Positions 23,401 to 36,600 of a DNA stretch of 64,000 nucleotides are shown here, one piece after another. The notes below the pieces were generated by a model. The model was given only the letters and a program-made list of their open reading frames with translations, was not told the origin of the DNA and did not search any database. The stretch is from Tetragnatha versicolor (taxonomy: Eukaryota > Arthropoda > Arachnida > Araneae > Tetragnathidae), in NCBI GenBank assembly GCA_024610705.1, contig JANDEH010000004.1, forward strand, positions 42,675,629 to 42,739,628. The letters run 5' to 3'. The translations under genes and the position numbers were made by a program. The stretch's first letter is position 1. Each line of letters opens with the position of its first letter.

Positions 23401-24683
23401 AAAAAATCTCAGCACAAGACTGATAGGTAAGACCCGCATGGGCCGCCTACAAGGCCACACCTCGAAGCCCTGAGGTATATTAGAGGTCCCCAGAAGCCTG
23501 CCTTTCACTTGTCTCACCTGCTTCGATGTTCTGGAAAACACCAACTTGCCTCAAATGGAGTAACTAGTGCTTTAGTTAGTTGTGTTGTTGGAAAAATCAT
23601 AGCTGTAGTTGGTTTAGTGAAAGGTAGGTTATACAATTAATGATTTTGTTTTAAATTTAATGGGTTGAAATCTTGGATATTTAGTGTTATTTTTTAAAGT
23701 AATTCTTTTATGTAAAGTTATTTTAATTTAAATATGCTTTATGCTTATTAAGAAGATTAAAATTTTTATGATTTTGCTTTTTTGTGAGCATCTTTATTTT
23801 ATCTCTAAAATTGCAATTCTATGGTATTGTCACTTCTTTGTGGTTATTTAGATTCAGTATTTAATTCATTATTAATTAAGTTTTAGTTTATTATACGATG
23901 ATCAAAGGAAAGTGGAATTTAGTGAATAACATTACTGTCAACCCCTGCTATTAAAAATTGGATTTTTGTTTTTAAATATATTTCTTAACTCTCAAGCACT
24001 TTCTAACTAAGAAATTTCAACTAATTCTAATTTAAGACGGATTTTGATTTTATCGCATAGCAGAGAAAACAATTTCCGGTTTTCTCCATTTAATATTTAG
24101 CCAATTATTTTAGGATGAACTTTGCTTTGTGTCTTCTTTGTGTAGGATTTGCTTTTATCGTTCCATACCTCTTATGGCGTCGTTATAAAAAGTTAGTCCT
24201 CAATTTTCCTTTGTAAAAAAATTTTCTTAGCACAATTTTGAGAAGCGCTATAAAATTTAAGTAGGAAACTATCATATTGTAAAGCCTGTTAAAGTGTAGA
24301 ATATTCTAAAAAACTTTTCTTGTTCTATACTTTATTAACCAATCAAAACAATTTCATTTCTTTGAAATGGTTTGAAACCTGATTGCGATTGGTTACATTT
24401 TATCTATAGAACGAACTGCTTTTGAAGCTTATTAGCACAATTATCTGTCTCAATTTTTCCTCATGAAAATTCTGAGAAAATTTTAATTAAGATTATTCAA
24501 TTCTAATTTCTACTTAATAAGGTTAATTTCAAAAACTTTTTGAAATAAAAAAGCATTTATATTTCTGATAAAACAAATATTGTTTCGTATATGTGTTATT
24601 GTATCTACATAATTTAATGACTGAATGTGTATTTTTTGTTTGCATAAGGTCTCTTTTTTTGCAGTTAGATATCAGTACCAACA
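20437..24683. other. Spacer between channel and protease genes
   Basis: Mostly AT-rich with no gene I can support. At 20960-21330 a block with GTCAGGGAATTTCAATTTAA and GTCGGGGAATTTCA looks like an old repeat. At 23300-23560 a GC-richer block has no convincing ORF. Non-coding 5' exons of the protease could lie here; CAG at 24662-24664 is a plausible acceptor of a 5' UTR intron. Confidence 0.4.
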
Positions 24684-27600
24684 ATGCTAAGACTAAAGGA
24701 TATCATCACAATCATTTGCATTCATTTCACTTTGGCATCATGTTTAGTGAGTATTTAAGTCCCAGCTTCTTCATTTCACATTAATAATTAATATTTATAT
24801 TTATAGTTTATCTATAAATTTTCTCTGTATTCCATTGCAGCCCCAGACGCTCGAATTTCACAAGCGTTTGAACACAGATCAATTGCGAAAATATTTTGCT
24901 GTAGATAACCACGATGAAGGTAAGGCCTATCTATAGGTTACCTGTTCTCTACTTTCCGCTAAATATCAGGGCTATGTAGTTTTAATTTGATTCTTTCTTC
25001 TTAAATCTGCATTTCCGTATACAAAAATTTGCAACGCAAAATTGATTTTCTTTAGGCATCTCTAAATTTTATTTAATAGGCTGAAAGAGCACACCATAAA
25101 CCACTTTAATCGTTTTAAAGAATACATTAAATTATAAAAACTGATACTTTGATTTTTCCTTTATTCTTTTTCCTACATTTCGTTATACACTGTTAAAACG
25201 ATTGTATCAAAATTGAGTAAAAAGTACTCAAAAAGGCTCCGATCCAATAAGTACTCAAATTTGAATACATGAATATACTCATTCTGAAATGTGCATACTA
25301 AAAAATGAAACATCGTGAGCTCATTTTTGAGTTCAAGCTCAAGATGTTTCATTTTTGAGTTCAAGCTCAAGATGTTTCATTTTTGAGTATGCACATTTTC
25401 AGAAATGTGTATATTCGTGTATTCAAATTTGAGTACTTATTGGATCGGAGCCTTTTTGAGTACTTTTTACTCAATTTTGATACAATCGTTTTAAGAGTGT
25501 ACAAGTAAATTTTTTACGCCTCACTTTATCTTGTGATTATGAATCGTCGTTTAACCCTGTGTGACTTATCCCACTTGGCCGACAGCAGCATCAGACCAAG
25601 TCCATGAAGCCGAAATATCTCAACAATTTAAAAACTGCGCCTGGGTTGGAGTACAACTCGTTCTTATCACAACCAATACACATTAAAACAGGCGCAGGAG
25701 TAGCCTTTACTATCATTTAACCCTTTCAATCCTAAGCAACCCGAGATTACCATTGAATTTTGGTGTTAAGTTCAGCAAAATCTACCTGAAAAGTATTAAA
25801 AGCATAGAACCTATTGGATATCATGGGAGGGGGCTTTAGGAATAACTTGGGTCCCTTAGGAATAATTAGGATATTCGGGCCCCTTCCGAAATAAATTTCT
25901 ACATACGCCACTGCCGGATTGCCTTACAACCTTACATGATAAGTGGGAACGCTTCCTTACACCATCTCCTCTCCTTTCCAGTCCCCGACTACAACCTAAT
26001 CAACGTCCGCATGAAGAAGACCCCTTCATCCTCCTCCTCCACTCATCCTCCTCATCCCATCTTCCGCCGCTCCTCGGCCTCCTCATCCCCGGACCTCTTC
26101 TTCTCCGCCGACTCCGTCTTCGGACACCGCGTCCACCTGCAACTGCAGAGGAACGAGCGGCTGCTCGCGCCGTCTTTCAGAGCCGTCCGAGTGGAAGGCG
26201 ACAAACTGCCCGAAAAGGAGCTGGATTTCTATCCGCTGTGTCACTATATTGGGAGTAACGGAAGCGTGGCTGCGGCTGTGAGCAGTTGCGAGTATGGAGT
26301 GGCCAATGGAATGGTGAGTGTTGATCTCAGTCTTTCTACTACCTTTACTATGTATCTCTGTGTCCATTAGAACCATTAACTATGACAACTTTCAAAGTTA
26401 ACCCCTATTTTGGAAACCTCTGGGATGGAGATCAGATTTTATCATGCTCTCCATCAACTAATTATCTTTCTGCTATTCAGCATCTTTTTGTTCTTCCGCA
26501 TTAATTTACTCTTTAGCCCTCTCTGCTCTTGAGCATCTGTTTGCTCATCAGCATATGTTGTTCTTCGTGCTTTTCCCATTGCTTCTTATTGTTCTTCTCT
26601 TTAATGTGTCTGCATTTTCTCTTTTCTCTTCTTAAGCATATTTTTGTTCTTATGACTCTCTGCACTTCAGCAGGCTTTTTTTGCCTTTTGAAAAATTTTC
26701 GATCTTGTTGCCTTTTGAATCTAGCTTATTTATTATATCTGACTGTCTCGCAGGCAAGGGTTATTTTATTTTCTCGGGGTGGGGATCTTATTTGTTTTTT
26801 TAGAATTGTAAGACCTTACCTCTTTGTAGACCACCAGTTGGGAATTGAGAATAACCGCCAAATATATCTTTATCTTTCAGAGAGGTCTTTTACTGCTGCC
26901 TGATGGGGGTGTTCAAATCCAACCTGTGGATCAAGACTTGGCAGAACTACTTGGGATCAGCATGGCAGACAAGAGGTCCATAACTTCAGATTCAGACGTA
27001 TTGCATCTTGTATTCAGACCTCCTGGCAAAAGACTTTCAGTACCTGACGGCAAGTAAATTTTATCTGTCTCTAGGCTAAATCTTGAGGAGTTTTTAAAAT
27101 TTTTCTCAGGTACATTTGTTACGTCCAAAGCCTGAAGCCCTAAGGCCGTAAAACGGACTTATGAAACACCCTCTATACAAGCAACTAATTTTCATTTATT
27201 TATGCTAGATTTTTTGTTCTTGCCAAAACCCGGGCAGTGACTCATACTACCCTTTCCTGTTGTGTGAGTCACAACTCAGATTTTTCCCAAATCAGAAAAT
27301 CTATATAAAAAAATAAATTTAATGGCTTGTGTATACTATAAACCACTTATCAACAGGAGGAAATCCAAACACAGAGAGAAATTATAGTTTCAAATTTGAG
27401 TATATCGATGTTTTCATCTTAATATGAAACGTTTTGTTTCGAATATGACGATCCACTGCTCTCAATTTTTAATCATCAACTCAGTTTCAAACAATTCATT
27501 CAAATAAAATAAAACTCAAATTATAGCTATTTTTAACTTATGTTTGAAAATTTAAAATTTTGGGTTACTTTTGGAAGTTTCACGGTTATTGGTGGAGTCA

Positions 27601-30600
27601 ACACAACTATGGAACATGGAACTAGTATGTGATATCGCACCTAATTTCCAAATCTATTTACCACGTCATACTAATTACACTCGTCGCACTCCGATTTCTG
27701 AGAATGTCATGCACTAACTCAAAAATGAGCTCATGACGTTTTGCAGAAATAAAAATAAGCCTGTTTTTAAATTTGAGTGACTCGGAAGTAGGTGAAGAGG
27801 AGAGTGAAGTAAGATCTAGAGTTTCATCGAATAATAATCATTCAGTTGTGATTTTAAGATTAAAATTTAGCTCATTTGTACTGTGAGAGTCAGGCATGGA
27901 ATTAGCCTATCCTAATTTGACCGTTTCGCCCAAATAGAACAATGGGAAGACGAACACTACATCCCCTCCTCGCCTCGCTCCGAATACGAGCTGGACGACG
28001 ACGACATCATGCGGTACCTGGACTTCGACGACTTGGAGACGGTCTCCAAAGACGGGGCCCAGGAGGAGAAGGGGTCCGACGACCGAGTGGCTGCCAAGAG
28101 GGCCAAAGGGAAGCCCCTCTATCTGGAGTTGGCCGTCTTCTTCGACCAGAAGGGATACGAGCTCTTCCAACCGCACGTCAAGTCGGAGGAGAGTTTGGTG
28201 GATTTGCTGCTCGGCTTCGTCAACCAGGTGAGTTATTTCTGTTTTGGATCGTCTTTGAACCCTTTCAACTCTTGTCGCTTCAAATTTTCCGTAGAGCATT
28301 TGCAATCGCATGACTCGGACCTAGCAACGGCCTTAGCAACAGACGGTTTGACCTACAGCAGTAAACAGTTAAAAGAAAATAACTGGTCATGGAATGCCTC
28401 TATTGGAGCATTTGCAATCGCATGACTCGGACCTAGCAACGGCCTTAGCAACAGATGGTTTGACCTACAGCAGTAAACAGTTAAAAGAAAATAACTGGTC
28501 ATGGAATGCTTCTATTGGAGCATTTGCAATCGCATGACTCGGACCTAGCAACGGCCTTAGCAACAGACGGTTTGACCTACAGCAGTAAACAGTTAAAAGA
28601 AAATAACTGGTCATGGAATGCTTCTATTGGAGCATTTGCAATCGCATGACTCGGACCTAGCAACGGCCTTAGCAACAGACGGTTTGACCTACAGCAGTAA
28701 ACAGTTAAAAGAAAATAACTGGTCATGGAATGCTTCTATTGGAGCATTTGCAATCGCATGACTCGGACCTAGCAACGGCCTTAGCAACAGACGGTTTGGC
28801 CTACAGCAGTAAACAGTTAAAAGAAAATAACTGGTCATGGAATGCTTCTATTGGAGCATTTGCAATCGCATGACTCGGACCTAGCAACGGCCTTAGCAAC
28901 AGACGGTTTGGCCTACAGCAGTAAACAGTTAAAAGAAAATAACTGGTCATGGAATGCTTCTATTGGAGCATTTGCAATCGCATGACTCGGACCTAGCAAC
29001 GGCCTTAGCAACAGCAGTAAACAGTCAAAAGAAAATAACTGGTCATGGAATGCTTCTATTGGAGCATTTGCAATCGCATGACTCGGACCTAGCAACGGCC
29101 TTAGCAACAGACGGTTTGGCCTACAGCAGTAAACAGTTAAAAGAAAATAACTGGTCATGGAATGCTTCTATTGGAGCATTTGCAATCGCATGACTCGGAC
29201 CTAGCAACGGCCTTAGCAACAGACGGTTTGGCCTACAGCAGTAAACAGTTAAAAGAAAATAACTGGTCATGGAATGCTTCTATTGGAGCATTTGCAATCG
29301 CATGACTCGGACCTAGCAACGGCCTTAGCAACAGACGGTTTGGCCTACAGCAGTAAACAGTTAAAAGAAAATAACTGGTCATGGAATGCTTCTATTGGAG
29401 CATTTGCAATCGCATGACTCGGACCTAGCAACGGCCTTAGCAACAGCAGTAAACAGTCAAAAGAAAATAACTGGTCATGGAATGCTTCTATTGGAGCATT
29501 TGCAATCGCATGACTCGGACCTAGCAACGGCCTTAGCAACAGCAGTAAACAGTCAAAAGAAAATAACTGGTCATGAAATGCTTCTATTGGAGCATTTGCA
29601 ATCGCATGACTCGGACCTAGCAACGGCCTTAGCAACAAACGGTTTGACCCACAGCAGTAAACAGTTAAAAGAAAATAACTGGTCATGGAATGCTTCTATT
29701 GGAGCATTTGCAATCGCATGACTCGGACCTAGCAACGGCCTTAGCAACATACGGTTTGACCTACAGCAAATAACAGTTAAAAGAAAATAACTGGTCGTGG
29801 AATGCTTCTAATAGAGCATTTGCAATCGCATGACTTGGACCTAGCAACCGCCAAACCTAGCAACGGCCTTAGCAACAAACGGTTTGACCCACAGCAGTTA
29901 ACTGTTAAAGAAAATAACTGGTCATGGAATGCTTCTATTGGAGCATTTGCAATCGCATGACTTGGACCTAGCAACCGCCAAACCTAGCAACGGCCTTAGC
30001 AACAAACGGTTTGACCCACAGCAGTAAACAGTTAAAAGAAAATAACTGGTCATGGAATGCTTCTATTGGAGCATTTGCAATCGCATGACTCGGACCTAGC
30101 AACGGCCTTAGCAACATACGGTTTGACCTACAGCAAATAACAGTTAAAAGAAAATAACTGGTCATGGAATGCTTCTAATAGAGCATTTGCAATCGCATGA
30201 CTTGGACCTAGCAACCGCCAAACCTAGCAACGGCCTTAGCAACAAACGGTTTGACCCACAGCAGTTAACTGTTAAAGAAAATAACTGGTCATGGAATGCT
30301 TCTATTGGAGCATTTGCAATCGCATGACTTGGACCTAGCAACCGCCAAACCTAGCAACGGCCTTAGCAACAAACGGTTTGACCCACAGCAGTAAACAGTT
30401 AAAAGAAAGTAACTGGTCATGGAATGCTTCTATTGGAGCATTTGCAATCGCATGACTCGGACCTAGCAACGGCCATAGCAACAGATGGTTTGACCTACAG
30501 CAGTTAACAGTTAAAAGAAAATAACTGGTCATGGAATGCTTCTAATAGAGCATTTGCAATCGCATGACTCGGACCTAGCAACCGCCAAACCTAGCAACGG

Positions 30601-33600
30601 CCTTAGCAACAAACGGTTTGACCCACAGCAGTAAACAGTTAAAGAAAATAACTGGTCATGGAATGCTTCTATTGGAGCATTTGCAATCGCATGACTCGGA
30701 CCTAGCAACGGCCTTAGCAACATATGGTTTGACCTACAGCAAATAACAGTTAAAAGAAAATAACTGGTCATGGAATGCTTCTAATAGAGCATTTGCAATC
30801 GCATGACTTGGACCTAGCAACCGCCAAACCTAGCAACGGCCTTAGCAACAAACGGTTTGACCCACAGCAGTTAACTGTTAAAGAAAATAACTGGTCATGG
30901 AATGCTTCTATTGGAGCATTTGCAATCACATGACTTGGACCTAGCAACCGCCAAACCTAGCAACGGCCTTAGCAACAAACGGTTTGACCCACAGCAGTAA
31001 ACAGTTAAAAGAAAATAACTGGTCATGGAATGCTTCTATTGGAGCATTTGCAATCGCATGACTCGGACCTAGCAACGGCCTTAGCAACATACGGTTTGAC
31101 CTACAGCAAATAACAGTTAAAAGAAAATAACTGGTCATGGAATGCTTCTAATAGAGCATTTGCAATCGCATGACTTGGACCTAGCAACCGCCAAACCTAG
31201 CAACGGCCTTAGCAACAAACGGTTTGACCCACAGCAGTTAACTGTTAAAGAAAATAACTGGTCATGGAATGCTTCTATTGGAGCATTTGCAATCGCATGA
31301 CTTGGACCTAGCAACCGCCAAACCTAGCAACGGCCTTAGCAACAAACGGTTTGACCCACAGCAGTAAACAGTTAAAAGAAAATAACTGGTCATGGAATGC
31401 TTCTATTGGAGCATTTGCAATCGCATGACTCGGACCTAGCAACGGCCATAGCAACAGATGGTTTGACCTACAGCAGTTAACAGTTAAAATAAAATAACTG
31501 GTCATGGAATGCTTCTAATAGAGCATTTGCAATCGCATGACTCGGACCTAGCAACCGCCAAACCTAGCAACGGCCTTAGCAACAAACGGTTTGACCCACA
31601 GCAGTTAACTGTTAAAGAAAATAACTGGTCATGGAATGCTTCTATTGGAGCATTTGCAATCGCATGACTTGGACCTAGCAACCGCCAAACCTAGCAACGG
31701 CCTTAGCAACAAACGGTTTGACCCACAGCAGTAAACAGTTAAAAGAAAATAACTGGTCATGGAATGCTTCTATTGGAGCATTTGCAATCGCATGACTCGT
31801 ACCTAGCAACGGCCATAGCAACAGATGGTTTGACCTACAGCAGTTAACATTTAAAAGAAAATAACTGGTCATGGAATGCTTCTAATAGAGCATTTGCAAT
31901 CGCATGACTCGGACCTAGCAACCGCCAAACCTAGCAACGGCCTTAGCAACAAACGGTTTGACCCACAGCAGTAAACAGTTAAAAGAAAATAACTGGTCAT
32001 GGAATGCTTCTATTGGAGCATTTGCAATCGCAGGACTCGGACCTAGTAACGGCCTTAGCAACAGATGGTTTGACCTACAGCAAATAACAGTTAAAAGAAA
32101 ATAACCGGTCATGGAATGCTTCTAACAGAGCATTTGCAATCGCATGAATTGGACCTAGCAACCGCCAAACCTATCAACGGCCTTAGCAACAGACGGTTTG
32201 AACTACATCAGTTAGCAGTTAAAAGAAAAAAACTGGTTGTGACGTCACCTGAAAAAGCTATTGTAATCAACGACTATCTCGGGTGGTCTAGGACTGATAG
32301 GGTTAAAAAAACGATCGTAACCGAGGGCCGTTTTTTTGGGTTCTTTGCCTCAAAGGTTTTTTATGATTATTGATTTTAAAATTTCGATTTCAGATGCAAG
32401 CTTTGTATCAGCAACCTACTCTTAAGAATAAGATGCAGATAAGTTTGGTGCGTTTAGAGATGATGAAGAATCAACCTGTGAGTAGCACCCTCCTAATTAT
32501 GTGATTATCTGGATTTAAGTTTAATTCATGCCTTAGGTTGGAAGGATAAAGAATATAAAGAACTCTTCGCATCTCTTAACTATCTCAGTAACTTTTTAAA
32601 CCATTTCAACTTTTTGAAAATTTATATTAATCATAGGCCATGGGCCTCCTTAGCATCAGTAGAAAACTCCTTGGCCTATTTCTGCCATGAACTTTTTATT
32701 TCGCTTGTGTTAATTTTATTTTCAATATTCATATTGCAATTGTTTTAGTCCAACATGCCCCATCATGAGGGAGACAGAGACAAGCTACTCGATGCATTTT
32801 GCAAATATCAAGAAAAGAAGAATCCAGATTCGGATAGTGATCCTAATCATTGGGATATGGCTCTTTACATCTCCGGGTAAGGGTTCTTAAAAGTATTATC
32901 AGACAGTATTTAAATATTTAAAGCTTTTAGTTAAATTCATGAACTTTATTAAGATTTAAGTTAACTACATTTGAGATAAATATTAAATTAATAGCATTAG
33001 TTTCATGAGATTTCTTGAATTCCTCTCTTTTATATTAGTGGAAAAACACCTTGTTGAGTAATTTTTTTTAAATGTAGAACAAAATTGGTTTTCAGGGAAT
33101 TCAGTTTTCATATAAAAAATTACAATACAGTATACTCTCGATTTCACAAACTTAATCACTCAAACTTTTTTTCTGAAAAGTATTTCGCGCTTTACCTATA
33201 CTTCATTATGCACATTTACAAATTGTACAAATACAATCTCCCTTCATGTAGTAAGTAAAAACTTTTTCTGCAGATTGAACTTCTATGCTATGGAAAAGGG
33301 AAAAAAGAATGGAATCACCATGGGTAAGCCTAGTTTTGAATGGCAGGAATATTTTGGTTTGAAATTTATTTTTATAATGCAAACTATTGTGCTCTTCGTT
33401 TCACCGAGATCATTTTTCAAGGAATTGTAAGAATACCATACATTATTTGTAACAAGAATTATTCTACAGGATTGGCTCCAGTTGGCGGTGTTTGCATGAA
33501 ACAACACGCTTGTGTTATTACAGAATTTGGAACAACGAGCGACGATGGCAGACCTTATCCCTCTGCGGGGTTACTATCCACTTACATTGCTGCCCATGAG

Positions 33601-36600
33601 ATTGGTCATAAGTAAGAAGTTAAAAAATTCACTCATAAAAGTGATTTTATCTTAAATTTTAATGTTTTTCATTGCCTTGTTTGATATTCTTTAACAGCCT
33701 AGGGATGTACCATGACGGGCCACCCAATAACAAATGTCCAGCCAATGGGCATATCATGTCACCGAGCAGAGGCACTAAAGGAGAAACTTCATGGTCAAGT
33801 TGCAGTTCTCAAGTTCTTGAGAAAAGAGAGTAAGTGCTTAAGTTTTTTATTGCCTGTGCAAAGCTGGGTCTAGCTCGTAGCGCTGGTTTTTTTTGTTATA
33901 AAAACTAACATATACCTGTACCACTCAAGACAATATACGTTAAGAAATAATTCAAAATGGTAAATTAGCTTGCTTTCTTCGTTTTTAGTAAAAAATGCTT
34001 GTTTGATGAGCCCCAAGGAAACCCTGGAAAGGGTAAAGATCATTCCAAATTCAACGAGAGGCCCGGACAAACGTGGGACGCCCATGACCAGTGCAAGATT
34101 TTCTTGAGGGACGAGGATGCCACAATTTATAATGAAACTGTAATATCGGTAAGTTATTACTTTCGAATTTTATGAGGAATTTTGCATTTTCGTACTATTG
34201 CCATTACTCATCTAACAAATAAGACGACACATTGAATACATCAAATGACGATGAAAATTACCCCGTGTGAGATCCATGGAAATTTGATGAATGACAAATT
34301 TTAAAGTTGTATATTAATAGGATTGAAGTCTATTAGAGGTATATCATCTAATATTGACCTACACTAAAATATACTGATGTAATTTTGAAAAAGAAATGAA
34401 ATTTTTTCTTCTCACATTGAAATTTAATTTTCACTTTGATAATTAAAATAAATTATTTATTTTCCCAGATTATCTTGGCGCAGAAAATTTTATGAAATTT
34501 GTGCACTTATACTTCAATTATATTTATTTTTAATAAAATTAGAATGAACCAAAAATAATAAAAATATAGTCGGTTTGACTAAAAACTTGCCCTCCGCTCT
34601 CTTGTGTTGCCGTGCTGATGAGTCCTAACAAGGAAGAAACCGGTTCATGGCTGGAGGCGACGCTTGAGAGTTGGAGATAGCAACAAAAAAAATTCAATGT
34701 TTTCAAATTTAATTTGGTAGCTTACTATAAAAATTTCTATCTTAATCATTACATTTTAGTGGGACATTTTAGTTTATACTATAGTTCAGGACTAAAAAGG
34801 GATTTTTCATGTTTGTATTGCTAAGAAAACACATAAAATTTAGGCACCAATTTATAGATGTGCCAAGTTTTGAACAATCCATAGTTATACGCTCTCCCGT
34901 TTGTCATCCACAGATGTGTTCCTCGTGGATTTCAGTCAACAATCGGCTTCCTGGATTTTCGCTCTGGAAGAAATTGTATCCACTTTTGAGAGGACCTTCT
35001 GTGGAATGATAGAGATTCTTTCTCTCACCCCTTTTATGTGTTTTCTTTGCAATACAGGGATTATGTACCGTGAAATAAAATGTTGCATGATAAACAGTTG
35101 CTTGAGAAATTCTTTTTCGAAATTGCCGTAACTTTTGGTGTTGGGTTTATGTTTTTATAATCCAAATTAAGCATTTCGTTGAGAATTTTAAAATCATTGA
35201 TTAAGATTATTTATCTTAACCTAAAGCTAATTTGATGTAGTTTGAGAAAATAATTTGCATTATAATTCGTATATTTATTCTAGTGTGGCATACTTTCTTT
35301 TGGAATGATTTGTATTTATTCAGTTAGTAAGTGACTGTGATGACTGTGTCCATCCTGTTAGAATAAGTTCATTTAAAGCCAAAATTAAAACAATCGTATA
35401 TAATGTTCTACAGTATCTCTCTATTCTAAAAAAAAGTTTTTAGTGAACGGTTTCCAGAGAAAGGCTTTTTAATTACTGAACCGAATGACACATATATGGT
35501 ATCAAAATGTCCGGATTCTTTCCGGATTTCTGAGTATAGGCCCTTCGATTTTTCAAAATAATTCTCAATTTTAAAATATTTCCATTTTTTTAGATAACTG
35601 ATAAGGTCGCAGTTACAAAGCAAGTACTGTCAGTCAAATTATTATGCATCCAATCACAACGACCGATTGAAGCTATATTTTAAGCTAGTTCACAGGACGT
35701 ACTAGGCGATTTCTCAGCTTGGTCTATGATTGGCTGAATGGTATGACGTTGGGATAATAGTGATAAGTTACGCCCTGAAATTGACCAATCACGATTCGAG
35801 TTGGTAATCGCCTAGTACGTCCTGTGAACTTGCATATTTTAAGATGAAACATGATTTTTCACCTTTTGAAAAAAGTACTTTCTGGATGAAATATCACTCA
35901 AAGACTGATAAAAACATATTCTAAAAACTTACATGAACGCCATTTTATACTGAAGTTTCACACTTTTTGTCCAATATTTATAATTTTTAGTCTGATTTTA
36001 TCGAAATTAATTGTAAACATAGAGTGATGTTTTGTTTCTTATTATTTACAATTGCTTAAACGGTATTGTTTAACAAGTCTGGGTTTTAAAAAAATATGAA
36101 TGATAAACACTAGGCATATTATACTAACGAGTTACTTTAAAATAATGGTTTTTGTTTGGTCCGAATATTGATAAACAGTTAGAATTAGATATTTTTATAA
36201 TCATAGATTAAAAATAATTAAGATGAATATTTTTAAAACCATTTCGTTTAAATTGTTGATAAGTTCGAGTTAATATATATTCAAACTTTTAAGGGAGATT
36301 TGTTCATGGAGGGGATTTGGTGAAGTATTTTTGGGAAGTTGGTTGACGTTTTATCTGTAAATTGTTTAATTGTTTTATAAAGTGTATTAAGTTTAGCGAG
36401 TTGGAATTTGTGGGAATTGCGAAGCAATTCCAAAAGGTCCTGCGCAGTGGCGGGGCTAGGCGTCGGCGGTGTCGGCGATCGCCGACGGCCTCGCGCCCAA
36501 GAGAGGCCTCGCGCGGAGCCTCGTAAGAATTTTTTTTGTCAAGTTGCTTTGTCTCCGAGTTAAAAATTTCCACCTTTTCCAACAAGAATCACCTAAATCA

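Noticed and set aside
24593..24783. Alternative ORF overlapping the first protease exon
   Set aside because: It is out of phase with the next exon and lacks a signal peptide that joins; the frame from ATG at 24684 gives a signal peptide and joins exon 24841 in phase.
26083..26376. Minus-strand ORF opposite protease exon 25982-26313
   Set aside because: Shadow of the GC-rich coding exon; the plus frame joins neighbouring exons in phase and carries the propeptide motif.
28913..32112. Series of 65-113 residue ORFs on the minus strand (HAIANAPIEAFHDQ...)
   Set aside because: They are translations of the minisatellite unit, recur with its period and have no independent evidence of coding.
28294..32238. 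Regular array considered as a CRISPR
   Set aside because: The genome is eukaryotic, the repeat unit is 112 bp with no unique spacers, and there are no cas genes.
36304..36585. ORF at the left end of the 36445 hAT element
   Set aside because: It crosses the element boundary and is driven by the GC-rich terminal sequence.
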